Shown here piece after piece: positions 8,455 to 17,440 of a stretch of 64,000 nucleotides of DNA. A program made the translations under genes and the position numbers. How positions within the stretch are numbered: the stretch's first letter is position 1; every line of letters begins with the position of its first letter. Below the pieces are notes generated by a model. The model had not been told where the DNA came from. It saw only the letters and a list, made by a program, of their open reading frames with translations, and made no database searches. Source of the DNA: Paenibacillus lycopersici (GTDB lineage Bacteria; Bacillota; Bacilli; Paenibacillales; Paenibacillaceae); NCBI RefSeq assembly GCF_010119935.1, contig NZ_CP048209.1:5373501-5437500 (forward strand), given 5' to 3'.

Positions 8455-8931
8455 TCTGAAGAGCGAACCCCCGTCACTTACGTATGTTGTCCCATTCGCG
8501 GGATAGAAAAAGAAAGCACGGAGTACCGAATGGAAGTTCCGCAAGGGCACAGACCCGTCAAATAAAAGCGATCGGACTTCACCGCTTGGGTAGGTATAAC
8601 GAAGGAAGGTAAGGGCGTAGACCCGTAGAGACATGGGATGGTGAACCCTCAAGCCAGCGTGAAGAAAACGTGCAGCAGAGCAGGGAGCAAAGGAGCTTCT
8701 ATGGCATCCTCTATTCCCGCATGCCCGCCTGCGCTTTGCTTGGGGAGTCGGCTACCTTGCCTAGCTTCTGTCACCTGTCCAATGCACTTGAAATCCTGCG
8801 AATGAGAGAGCATACGTGAGAAAAACCATTATTACCAGAGGGACGGAACCTCTGTCCGCGAGTCTTAGAGAAGAAACCTTTCCTTTAAATACATGCCGCG
8901 TATGCGGCGTCGAACTTTCTCGATAGCTTGA
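8455..8931 (+). ncRNA. Candidate structured RNA in the IS110 3' flank
   Basis: About 475 bp without a credible reading frame lie between the transposase stop and a plus-strand terminator. The segment is rich in short complementary arms (for example GCCGC/GCGGC near 8895-8910 and CAGAGG/CCTCTG near 8850). It contains a near-duplicate, AAGGGCACAGACCCGT at 8543-8558 and AAGGGCGTAGACCCGT at 8611-8626 (14 of 16 identical). Bridge RNAs of IS110-type elements have two similar internal loops, one for target and one for donor DNA, and in the IS1111 subgroup they lie 3' of the transposase. The assignment as bridge RNA is inference. Confidence 0.4.
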
Positions 8932-8956
8932 CCCACCTCTTCCGAGGTGGGTTTTC
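8932..8956 (+). terminator. Terminator right of the IS110 region
   Basis: CCCACCTCTTCCGAGGTGGG at 8932-8951 followed by TTTT: a GC-rich palindrome and short U tract in plus orientation. It differs at one position from the hairpin at 6604-6623. Confidence 0.7.
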
Positions 8957-9012
8957 GCATTTATAGCGATGATTACGTAACCTATGCCTGTTGTTCGGGA
9001 TCGGGAGGAGCA

Positions 9013-12000
9013 TCAGCTCTTCTCGATCATTTCGATCCAATCGTTGAATTCCGTCTGCAGCTTGCGATACTCCGTCACTAGCTTGCCATGCTCGATCTGC
9101 AGCTGCTCGTGAACGGACCGCAGTTCTTCTTTATCCTGCACCGCCTCGTTCAGCGCCGTCTCCAGCTCGGCGAAGCGTTCGTCGAATTGCTGCGACTGCT
9201 GCTTGGCCTCTCTGGCCTCGGCCTCGATCAGCCGCAGCTGATCCAGCAAGCCGGCCTCCGACTCGGCATGAGCCGCAGCTTGCTGCCGGGCCTCCTCCAG
9301 CTCGGCTTCCGCCGTCTTCGCTTGCCGCTCCAACTCCACGGCCGCTTCATCGGCGACGCGCTCCGCTTCCGCCATCTGGCGACGCGCTTCGCGCATCAGC
9401 TCGGCCGCGCGGTCTTCGGCGGTCTGCAGCCGCGCGGTCAATTCGGAGTTGCGGCTGCCCAGCAGCTCGAGCTCCTGCTGCATGCGGCCGCGTTCTTCCT
9501 GCAGCTCCGCTTGCAGCCGCACGTAAGCTTCGGCGCTGCGACGCGCTTCCGCCAGCTGCTCGTTCAGCTCGCCAAGCTGCGCTTCCTGCTGCCGGAACGC
9601 CTCCGTCCGGCGGTGTTCGCTCCGCTGGAGCTGCTCCACATGCAGACGCAGCTGCTCCGCGGCATACTCCTGCTCGCGAAGCTCCTGCTGCAGCCGCTCG
9701 ATCGCGAGCTGCTGCTTCTCTTCCTGTTCGGCTGCTTCCATGAGCAGCAGCTCGCCGTTCTCCTGCGCGTCAAGCAGCTGCTTGCGCATCCGTTCCAGCT
9801 CGGCGTTCGCGCGATCCTGCTGCTCCGCGAGCCGACGATTCTCGCTGCGGAGCGCTTCGCTGCGTGATTGAAGCTCCGCCTGCAGCGCCTGCTCCCGCTC
9901 CGCAGCCGACGCGCGCATACCTTCCAGCTCCCGCTGATGCTCCGCCGTAAGCCGCGCGGCTTCGTCGGTGCTTTCCTGCAGCGCCTCTTCCAGCAGCAGC
10001 TGCGCCGTCTCGCGCTCCTGCGCAAGCTGCGCCGCGGCTTCCGTCCGCTCCTGCTGCAGCGCTTCGCGCAGCTGCCCCTCGGCCGCCGCATGCGCTGCGC
10101 CGGCCTGCGCCTCGGCCCGTTCGGCTTCCGCGCGAATGCGTTCCAGCTGCTCCCGCGCTTCCTGGCGAATGCGGTCCGCTTCCGCTTCGGCTTCCGCGCG
10201 CGCCTGTTCCAGCTGCGCAAGCAGCTCCGCGCGAATCTCCGCCAGCTGCTCCGCCGCCGCCGCCGCGGTTGCTTCTTGCAGCGCCCGCTCGCGGCGCAAT
10301 TCCTCCTCGTGCTTGTCCTGCGTTTCGATCAGCTCCAGCAGCGCCGCTTCGCGTTCCTGCTCCAGCTCCGCAATCGCGCCTGCGCGCTGCTCCGCGAGCT
10401 GCGCTTCCATCGCCCTGCGATGTTCGGCGAGCTGATCCTGCAGCGCTTCGCGCAGCTGCTCCAGCTCGGCGGCAGCTTTCGCTTCGGCGGCTTGCAGCGC
10501 ATCGTCATGCGCTTTGCGCCCTTCCGCCGCCCGCGACGCCGCGCTCAGCAGCATCTCCTCGTAAGCCTCGCGCTCCGCGGCGGCATTCGCTTCCGCTTGC
10601 CGCAGCTCGCGCGCATGAGCTTCGAGCGCCTCGCGCTCGGCCAGCTCCCGCTGCTCGCATTCCCGCTCCAGCTGCGCTTCCAGCTCGGCGCGCAAGCGGG
10701 CCATTTGCGATGCAGCCGCTTCCTTGGCTGCGGTCAATTCCGCTTCGGCCGCTTCCCTGACCAGGCTCAGATCGCTTTGCATGGCTTCGCGCTCCGCTGC
10801 GGCCTTGGCTTCCGCCTCGCGCAGCCGCGCTTCCAGCGCTTCGCGCTCCGCCGCCGCTTTGGCCGCCGCCTCGCGCATCTCCACTTCATGCGCTTCCAGC
10901 GCTTCCAGCTCGGACAGCTCCTGCAGCTCGCGCGCTTGCTCGAGCTGCAGCGACAGCTCGGCGCGCAGACGGTCCAATTCGGCCGCCGCCGATTGCTGCG
11001 CTGCAGCCAGTTCTGCCGCGGCATGGCCGCGGTCGGCTGCCGCCTGCGCCTCGGCGTCACGGAATGCAGCCGCATGGGCTTCGCACTCGGCAGCCGCTTG
11101 CTCGCGCGAGATCCGCAGCTCTTGCTCCAGCGCCTCGCGCTCTTGCTCCAGCGCCGCATACGCTTCAGCCGCGCGAAGCGCCCGCTCCTGCGCTTCCTGC
11201 AGCTCAAGCTCCGTCAATTCGCGGAGCTCGCGCTCCTGCTCCTGCGCCAGGCGCTGCTGCGCAAGCTCCGCTTCCAGCTCGGCGCGGACGCGCTCCTGCT
11301 CTGCAGCGGCTGCTTCGCGCTCTTGCGCACGCTCTGCCGCCGCTTCCGCCAATTCGGCCTTCGCGCGCGCTTCGACGGCTTGGAGCGCCTCCTGCGCGGC
11401 CTGCGCAGCCAAATCCTGACGCTCCCACTCCTGCTCCAGCTCCGCTTCCGCTTCTTCCTTAACGCGTTTAAGCTCGGCCTCCAGCTCTGCCCGCATTTCC
11501 GCCAGCTTCGACGCCGACGTCTCGCGCTCAACATCCAGCTCCAGCTGCGCTTCCTCGCGCAACCGCTTCAACTCGGCCTCTAGCGTCACCTGCACTTCCT
11601 TCAGCTTCGACGCCGAATTCTCGCGCTCGCCATCAAGCTCCAGCTGCGCTTCTTCGCGCACTCGCTCAAGCTCGGCCTCCAGCTCTGCCCGCATTTCCGC
11701 CAGCTTCGACACAGACATCTCGCGCTCAACATCCAGCTCCAGCTGCGCTTCCTCGCGTACCCGCTTCAGCTCGGCCTCCAGCGTCACCTGCACCTCCGCC
11801 AGCTTCGACGCCGACTTCTCGCGCTCAACATCCAGCTCCAGCTGCGCTTCTTCGCGTACCCGCTTCAACTCGGCCTCCAGCGTCACCTGCACTTCCGCCA
11901 GCTTCGACGCCGACTTCTCGCGCTCAACATCCAGCTCCAGCTGCGCTTCTTCGCGTAACCGCTTCAACTCGGCCTCTAGCGTCACCTGCACTTCCGCCAG

Positions 12001-13494
12001 CTTCGACGCTGACGTCTCGCGCTCAACATCAAGCTCCAGCTGCGCTTCCTCGCGCACTCGCTTCAGCTCGGCCTCCAGCGTTGCCTGCACTTCCGCCAGC
12101 TTCGACGCCGACATCTCGCGCTCGCTATCAAGCTCCAGCTGCGCTTCCTCGCGCAACCGCTTCAGCTCGGCCCCCAGCTCTGCCTGCACTTCCGCCAGCT
12201 TCGCCGCCGCTGCTTCCCGCTCGGTCGCTGCCAGCGCTTCCGCAGCGCGCTTCGCGCCCTCAAGCGCCTCTTCGGCTTCGAGCGTCTCCAGCAGCCGGTT
12301 CTCGCGCTCCTGCTCCAGCAGCCTCCGCTGCTCTTCGAGCTCGCACTCCAGCGAATCGCGAAGCTGCGTCAGTTCCGCTGCCAGCTCTTCCCGGATCCGG
12401 GCGGCTTCGGCCGCCGCCGCCTCGCGTTCCGCGGCAAGCATGGATTCCGCGGACAGCCGCGCCCGCTCCAGCGCTTCCTCGCCCGCAAGCACGGCCAGCG
12501 CGTGCAGCTCCTGCTCTTCGGCCAGCGCCTGCTTCGCTTGGAGCAGCTCGGTCTCCAGCGCTGCCCGCACGCTCGCCAGCTCCTCGGCCGCCGCTTCTCT
12601 CGCAGCGGCCGCCTTCGCATCCGCCTCTTGCAGCGCCTGCTCCAAGCGGGCTTGAAGCATCGCGGACAGCCGTTCCAGCTCTTCATGAGCGGCTTCGCGT
12701 TCGAGCTCGCGCTCCTGTTCCACCGCTTCGCGTTCCTGCGCGAAGGCCGCTTCCGCCGCCTCGCGCTCGGCGCCGTGCTCCTCGAGCATGCGCAGCTGCT
12801 CCGCAAGCTCCTTGTCGCGCTCCGCTTGATGCTCCTGCCGCAAGCGCTCCAGCTCTTCACGCGCCGCAGCCAGCTCCTGCTCCCGCCGAGCTTCCAGCTC
12901 CGATTGTACGCGTACCAATTCGGCGCTCGCTGCCTCCTCCGCTGCCGCATGCCTCGACTCCGCTTCGCGCAGCGCCGTCTCATGCCGCGCTTCCAGCTCC
13001 GACCGCGCGCGGTCCAATTCGGCGCTTGCGGCGGCTGCCGCTTCCGCCTGCTTGGCTTCCGCCTGGCGCAGCGCCGCTTCGTGCCGCCCTTGCAGCGCCG
13101 CGCTCGTACGTTCCAGTTCCGCGCGCGCGTGCTCCCGCTCCGCTTCAAGCGCCGTATCCGCGCTGATCCGCTCGGCTTCCAGCTGCCCCTGAAGCGTATC
13201 CAGCACGAGCTTCGCCTGCTCCAGCTCGGCTACGGCCGCTTTGCGCCGTTCTTCCGTCTCGTCCATCCGCTCGTTCTCGGCGCGCAGCCGGAACATCTCT
13301 TCCGCCATCTGGACCGAAGCCAGCATCGCGAGCTTCGGCAGGTCCAGGCGCGGATAGCCTTTGGCGAGTTTATGTAAATTATCGTCGACGTACGCGGCAA
13401 TCCGCTTAATGTAGTCGGGATTGTTATGTCCTGTCAGTTTGAATTGGTTACCGTATATATCAACCGTCACACGTGTCCTATCGGCAGCGTTCAT
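9013..13494 (-). CDS. zapA: Giant ZapA-domain cell-division protein with expanded coiled coil
   Basis: A 1493-residue protein from ATG at 13494 (AGGAGG nine bases upstream). Residues 1 to about 75 are a clear ZapA domain (TRVTVDIYGNQFKLTG; RLDLPKLAMLASVQMAEE). ZapA binds FtsZ and stabilises the Z ring; usual lengths are 85-200 residues. From about residue 80 the chain is an unbroken Ala/Glu/Leu/Arg-rich coiled coil until a final segment (KLQTEFNDWIEMIEKS) that resembles the normal C-terminus of Paenibacillus-type ZapA. The expansion is thus internal. It includes seven tandem 33-residue repeats (11455-12147). The gene follows pheT as in Bacillus, supporting orthology. There is no signal peptide or membrane helix. 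Whether it still acts at the Z ring is inference. Confidence 0.85.
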   Translation of the reverse strand: MNAADRTRVTVDIYGNQFKLTGHNNPDYIKRIAAYVDDNLHKLAKGYPRLDLPKLAMLASVQMAEEMFRLRAENERMDETEERRKAAVAELEQAKLVLDTLQGQLEAERISADTALEAEREHARAELERTSAALQGRHEAALRQAEAKQAEAAAAASAELDRARSELEARHETALREAESRHAAAEEAASAELVRVQSELEARREQELAAAREELERLRQEHQAERDKELAEQLRMLEEHGAEREAAEAAFAQEREAVEQERELEREAAHEELERLSAMLQARLEQALQEADAKAAAAREAAAEELASVRAALETELLQAKQALAEEQELHALAVLAGEEALERARLSAESMLAAEREAAAAEAARIREELAAELTQLRDSLECELEEQRRLLEQERENRLLETLEAEEALEGAKRAAEALAATEREAAAAKLAEVQAELGAELKRLREEAQLELDSEREMSASKLAEVQATLEAELKRVREEAQLELDVERETSASKLAEVQVTLEAELKRLREEAQLELDVEREKSASKLAEVQVTLEAELKRVREEAQLELDVEREKSASKLAEVQVTLEAELKRVREEAQLELDVEREMSVSKLAEMRAELEAELERVREEAQLELDGERENSASKLKEVQVTLEAELKRLREEAQLELDVERETSASKLAEMRAELEAELKRVKEEAEAELEQEWERQDLAAQAAQEALQAVEARAKAELAEAAAERAQEREAAAAEQERVRAELEAELAQQRLAQEQERELRELTELELQEAQERALRAAEAYAALEQEREALEQELRISREQAAAECEAHAAAFRDAEAQAAADRGHAAAELAAAQQSAAAELDRLRAELSLQLEQARELQELSELEALEAHEVEMREAAAKAAAEREALEARLREAEAKAAAEREAMQSDLSLVREAAEAELTAAKEAAASQMARLRAELEAQLERECEQRELAEREALEAHARELRQAEANAAAEREAYEEMLLSAASRAAEGRKAHDDALQAAEAKAAAELEQLREALQDQLAEHRRAMEAQLAEQRAGAIAELEQEREAALLELIETQDKHEEELRRERALQEATAAAAAEQLAEIRAELLAQLEQARAEAEAEADRIRQEAREQLERIRAEAERAEAQAGAAHAAAEGQLREALQQERTEAAAQLAQERETAQLLLEEALQESTDEAARLTAEHQRELEGMRASAAEREQALQAELQSRSEALRSENRRLAEQQDRANAELERMRKQLLDAQENGELLLMEAAEQEEKQQLAIERLQQELREQEYAAEQLRLHVEQLQRSEHRRTEAFRQQEAQLGELNEQLAEARRSAEAYVRLQAELQEERGRMQQELELLGSRNSELTARLQTAEDRAAELMREARRQMAEAERVADEAAVELERQAKTAEAELEEARQQAAAHAESEAGLLDQLRLIEAEAREAKQQSQQFDERFAELETALNEAVQDKEELRSVHEQLQIEHGKLVTEYRKLQTEFNDWIEMIEKS
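11455..12147 (-). repeat. Seven tandem 99-bp repeats inside the giant ZapA gene
   Basis: Seven consecutive in-frame units of 33 codons. A typical unit begins EAQLELDVEREKSASKLAEV and continues QVTLEAELKRVRE. Units 3 and 4 are identical in protein; the others differ at a few positions (DVERET, DGEREN, MRAELEAEL). A partial, more diverged unit precedes the first one. The unit length of 33 is three hendecads, a periodicity used by long coiled coils. Near-identity of neighbouring units indicates recent expansion by unequal recombination or slippage. Confidence 0.9.
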
Positions 13495-13925
13495 GAGGGC
13501 GTCCTCCTATTGTTCCGGGTGAAAAATTCGTTGCTTGCCATTCCGAGCGCTTCTCTCGTTCCGATCCTTCGTTTCCGCCAGTCTCCGTCAACTCCTGCTG
13601 CCTGTCTGCCGCAAACCCGATTCGAATACCCGTTATCGCAAACGATTTCCGTACGGCCGCTGCCTTATTTGCGCCAATTCACCCGGCTCCGGAAGACAAA
13701 CCGGGCGCGGCCGAATGCCTTCGGCCTTGCCCGCGTCATCCCGTATCGCCGGGCTGTAATAGAAAGGCCGCATCGAGAATCGTTCCGAAATATAAGGAAG
13801 TATACGCATCCGCTTATACCTTCTTATATTTCTCCGGAATGAAACACGCCGCGCCATCGGAAGGATGGCGACTGCCGTTTCACCTCGCACGGAACTAATT
13901 CGATGCGGCCAGGGGCATCTCCTGC
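13495..13925. other. Gap between pheT and zapA with an AT-rich inverted repeat
   Basis: No gene is seen; the rnhC gene found here in B. subtilis is absent. The only structure is an imperfect inverted repeat at 13785-13837: GAAATATAAGGAAGTATA faces TATACCTTCTTATATTTC with two mismatches and a ten-base loop. It lacks a U run, so it could be an mRNA-stabilising or weak terminating hairpin after pheT, or an operator. Confidence 0.5.
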
Positions 13926-16370
13926 CTATTTACGCAATTCCGCCGCAAAAGATTGTTCTAATTTCGCGACAACCTTGCCATGCAGCTCCGTCACTTCCTC
14001 ATCCGTCAGCGTACGCTCCGGATGACGGTACACGAGCGACAGCGCGACGCTCTTCTTATCCGCGCCCAGCTTCTCGCCGGTGTAAATATCGAAGATGCGG
14101 ATCGACTCCAGCAGCTCGCCCGCCGTCTCGGCCGCGGCCTCGGTCAGCTTGCCCGCTTCCGCCTCGCGGCTCAATACGACCGCGATGTCGCGCTCCATAG
14201 CCGGATAGCGGGGGAGCGCCTTGTACACGATATCGGAATCTGCCGCTTCGTACAGCGGCGCAAGCTCAAGCTCGAGCACGTACGCGTCGCCGAGATCGTG
14301 ATCGATTTGAACGGCCGGATGCAGCTGGCCCAGATAGCCGATCGTCACGGAGCCGCGCTCGCCGTGGAAGACGACGGCCGCCGTGCGGCCCGGATGCATA
14401 TGAGCCGGCTGCGCCGCTTCGTAGCCGATCGCGCCGCTTACGCCGAGCACGTCCGTCAACGTTTCGAGCACGCCTTTCAAATCATAGAAATCGTACGCTT
14501 CCGCTTTGCGGTTCCATTCGGCGCCCGCGCGGTTGCCCGTCAGCAGAACGGCCAGACGATGCTTCTCGTGCGGCAGGCGCGTCAGCGCTGCTTCGTCCGT
14601 ATGGAAGACGCTGCCGATTTCGAAAATCGCCGCGTCGTCGTTTTTGCGATTACGGTTATAGGCCGCCGTTTCAAGAAGCTGCGGCAGCAAGCTCGTGCGG
14701 AGCACGCTGCGGTCCTCGCTCATCGGGAGCGCGAGACGCACCGGCAGCACGCCCTCGCCGTTCAAGGCAGGGAACAGCTTCGTCCGGTCCGGGTGGGTGA
14801 ACGAGTAGCTGATCACTTCGTGCAGGCCGGCGTCCGTCAGCCGTCTGCGCAGCTCGCGGCGGATCGCCTGCGGCTTCGTCAGGGCGCCGGGCGTAGCCGC
14901 GCCCTCGATCGCCGTCGTCGGAATGTTGTCGTAGCCGAACAGGCGCGCCGCTTCCTCGATCAAATCGACGTCGCGCGTAATATCGCCCCGGCGGCTAGGC
15001 ACATCTATTGTAAATACCCCATTCTCGGAGAGCTGAAACGGGAATTGCAGACGGCCGAAGATCGTCTCCAGCTCCAGCTTCGACATGCTCGTGCCAAGGT
15101 AGCGGTTCACTTTGTCGATGGACACGGTCACGACGGTCTTCGCCGCCGGTTCCACGATCTCTTCCACCACGCCCTCGAGCACATGGCCGTCGGCGTACTG
15201 CGCCATCAGCGCAGCCGCGCGGTCGAGCGCCGGGATAACGCGGGCCGGATCGACGCCCTTCTCGAAGCGCGCGCTCGATTCCGAACGGAGCCCGACTTGG
15301 CGGGACGTCTTGCGCACCGAGCCGCCCTCGAAGCGCGCCGATTCCAGCAGGATGTTGACCGTCGCGGACGTCACTTCGGAGTCCGCGCCGCCCATGACGC
15401 CGGCAAGCGCCAGCGGCGAACTGCCGTCCGTAATGACGAGCATATGCGGCTCGAGCTTCCGCTCCTGGCCGTCGAGCGTCGTCATCGTTTCGCCCTCGTT
15501 CGCCAGGCGGACGACGATGCGGCCGCCGGGGATTTTATCCGCGTCGAACGCGTGAAGCGGCTGGCCGTATTCCAGCATGACGAAGTTCGTAATGTCGACG
15601 ACGTTGCTGATCGGACGGATGCCCGCAGCCATCAGGCGGTTCTGCATCCAGAGCGGCGAAGGGCCGATCTTCACGCCTTTGATATAACGGGCGCTGTAGT
15701 GCGGGCACTGTTCTTTCGCCTCGATGCGGACCGATACATGCGCGGACGCTTGTTCCGCGGAATCGCTCAAACGGTTGTCGGGCAGCTTAACCGAGCGGCC
15801 GGTCAACGCGCCGACTTCGTACGCGACGCCCAGCATGCTGAGGCAGTCCGAACGGTTCGGCGTCAAGTCCAGCTCCAGCACCTCGTCGTCGATGCCGAGC
15901 ACGTCGAGGATGGAAGCGCCGACCGGCGTGCCTTCCGGCAGCACGAGAATGCCCTCTTGCAATTCTTTCGGCAGCAGCTTGTCGTTCAAGCCGAGCTCCT
16001 TGGCGGAGCAGATCATGCCTTGGGATTCCACGCCGCGCAGCTTGGCTTTCTTGATCGCGAAGTCGCCCGGCAGCACCGCGCCGATCGTGGCGACGGGAAC
16101 GAGCTGTCCGGCCGCGACGTTCTTCGCGCCGCAGACGATCTGCAGCGCTTCGGGACCGCCGACGTCGACCGTCGTGACGTTCAGCTTGTCGGCGTCGGGA
16201 TGCTTCTCCTTCGTCAGCACGCGGCCGACGACGACGCCGGTCACGCCTTTATTGCGCGATTCCACGACGTCGATCTCGATGCCGCCGCTCGTCATCAGCT
16301 CGGCCAGCTGCTTGCCGTTATAGCCGTCCAGATCGATATATTGACTCAACCATTGGTAAGATACGTTCAT
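13926..16370 (-). CDS. pheT: Phenylalanine--tRNA ligase beta subunit
   Basis: An 814-residue PheT, near the usual bacterial length of about 800. The ATG at 16370 is preceded by GAAGGAGG. The N-terminus (MNVSYQWLSQYIDLDGYNGK) is followed by the EMAP/tRNA-binding domain (about 40-150), the B3/B4 editing region (about 210-390; NRLMAAGIRPISNVVDITNF), the B5 domain (about 405-475), the catalytic-like core, and the C-terminal anticodon-binding FDX-ACB domain (about 720-814; LPRYPAMERDIAVVL). With PheS it forms the (alpha-beta)2 enzyme charging tRNA-Phe. It starts 18 bp after the pheS stop and is controlled with it by the T-box leader upstream of pheS. Confidence 0.98.
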   Translation of the reverse strand: MNVSYQWLSQYIDLDGYNGKQLAELMTSGGIEIDVVESRNKGVTGVVVGRVLTKEKHPDADKLNVTTVDVGGPEALQIVCGAKNVAAGQLVPVATIGAVLPGDFAIKKAKLRGVESQGMICSAKELGLNDKLLPKELQEGILVLPEGTPVGASILDVLGIDDEVLELDLTPNRSDCLSMLGVAYEVGALTGRSVKLPDNRLSDSAEQASAHVSVRIEAKEQCPHYSARYIKGVKIGPSPLWMQNRLMAAGIRPISNVVDITNFVMLEYGQPLHAFDADKIPGGRIVVRLANEGETMTTLDGQERKLEPHMLVITDGSSPLALAGVMGGADSEVTSATVNILLESARFEGGSVRKTSRQVGLRSESSARFEKGVDPARVIPALDRAAALMAQYADGHVLEGVVEEIVEPAAKTVVTVSIDKVNRYLGTSMSKLELETIFGRLQFPFQLSENGVFTIDVPSRRGDITRDVDLIEEAARLFGYDNIPTTAIEGAATPGALTKPQAIRRELRRRLTDAGLHEVISYSFTHPDRTKLFPALNGEGVLPVRLALPMSEDRSVLRTSLLPQLLETAAYNRNRKNDDAAIFEIGSVFHTDEAALTRLPHEKHRLAVLLTGNRAGAEWNRKAEAYDFYDLKGVLETLTDVLGVSGAIGYEAAQPAHMHPGRTAAVVFHGERGSVTIGYLGQLHPAVQIDHDLGDAYVLELELAPLYEAADSDIVYKALPRYPAMERDIAVVLSREAEAGKLTEAAAETAGELLESIRIFDIYTGEKLGADKKSVALSLVYRHPERTLTDEEVTELHGKVVAKLEQSFAAELRK

Positions 16371-16388
16371 CGTTTATAGGCCTCCTTC

Positions 16389-17420
16389 TCACATTCGGAC
16401 AAACTGGCTCAGGAAGCGCAGGTCGTTCGTATAGAAATGACGAATGTCGTCAATGCCGTATTTCAAAATCGCGATCCGCTCCACGCCCATGCCGAACGCG
16501 AAGCCGCTCATTTCGTTCGGATCGTAGCCGCCCATCTCCAGCACGCGCGGATGCACCATGCCGCAGCCGAGAATCTCGATCCAGCCCGTATGCTTGCACA
16601 TCCGGCAGCCGTGGCCGCCGCACTTGACGCAGGTGACGTCCACTTCCGCGCTCGGTTCCGTGAACGGGAAGAAGCTCGGGCGAAGGCGGATCTGCGCCTG
16701 CTTGCCGTACATGAGCTGCACGAATTGCAGCAGCGTGCCCTTCAAGTCGCTCATCCGGATATTCGGTCCGATGACGAGCCCTTCGATCTGGTTGAACTGG
16801 AACGAATGCGTCGCGTCGTCATCGTCGCGGCGGTACACTTTGCCCGGGCAGATGACTTTGACCGGCTTGCCGTTCATCGCTTTCATCGTGCGCACCTGCA
16901 CCGGCGACGTGTGCGTCCGCATCAGGATTTCGTCCGTGATGTAGAACGAATCCTGCATGTCGCGCGCCGGGTGGTTCTTCGGCAGGTTGAGCGCTTCGAA
17001 GTTGAAGAAGTCGGTCTCCACCTCGGGTCCTTCCGCGATCGTGTAGCCCATCCCGATGAACGCGTCTTCGATTTCCTGCGCGACCTTGTTCAGCGGATGC
17101 ACCGCGCCCGCGCTCGTCTTCTTGCCCGGCAGCGTAACGTCGATCGTCTCCGCGCGGAGGCGGTTCTCCGTCTCCGCCTGCTGGAACGCGGCTTGCTTCG
17201 TCTCGATGACTTCTTCGATGGCGGCGCGCACTTCGTTGCCGGCCTGCCCGATAACCGGACGCTCTTCGGCGCTCAAGCCTCCCATGCCGCGGAGAATTTC
17301 CGTCAGCGCGCCCTTCTTGCCCAAATATTTGACCCGCAGATCATTCAGCTGCTGCGGACCGGCAACATCCCGCAGCTCTTGCAGCGCCTCGGCGCGCAAT
17401 GCTTCCAAACGCTCTTTCAT
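16389..17420 (-). CDS. pheS: Phenylalanine--tRNA ligase alpha subunit
   Basis: A 343-residue PheS, matching the Bacillus length of 344. The start is ATG at 17420 (MKERLEALRAEALQELRDVA) with AAGGGG ten bases upstream; an in-frame ATG two codons earlier is too close to the ribosome site. An N-terminal coiled coil (about 1-85) that contacts tRNA is followed by the class II catalytic domain with motif 2 (KVYRRDDDDATHSFQFNQIE), the cysteine cluster C-x2-C-x4-C-x2-C near residue 255-270, and motif 3 (GFAFGMGVERIAIL). It supplies the aminoacylation site of the PheST enzyme in the cytoplasm. It is the first gene of the pheST operon, behind a T-box leader. Confidence 0.98.
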   Translation of the reverse strand: MKERLEALRAEALQELRDVAGPQQLNDLRVKYLGKKGALTEILRGMGGLSAEERPVIGQAGNEVRAAIEEVIETKQAAFQQAETENRLRAETIDVTLPGKKTSAGAVHPLNKVAQEIEDAFIGMGYTIAEGPEVETDFFNFEALNLPKNHPARDMQDSFYITDEILMRTHTSPVQVRTMKAMNGKPVKVICPGKVYRRDDDDATHSFQFNQIEGLVIGPNIRMSDLKGTLLQFVQLMYGKQAQIRLRPSFFPFTEPSAEVDVTCVKCGGHGCRMCKHTGWIEILGCGMVHPRVLEMGGYDPNEMSGFAFGMGVERIAILKYGIDDIRHFYTNDLRFLSQFVRM

Positions 17421-17440
17421 TACCATCCAGCCCCTTCTGT

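Noticed and set aside
11455..12147. Regular repeats that at first resemble a CRISPR array
   Set aside because: The 99-bp units are contiguous, in frame with ZapA and lack constant repeats with unique spacers; no cas genes are present.
13980..16379. A 799-residue plus-strand open frame
   Set aside because: Antisense shadow of pheT with no ribosome site or family match.
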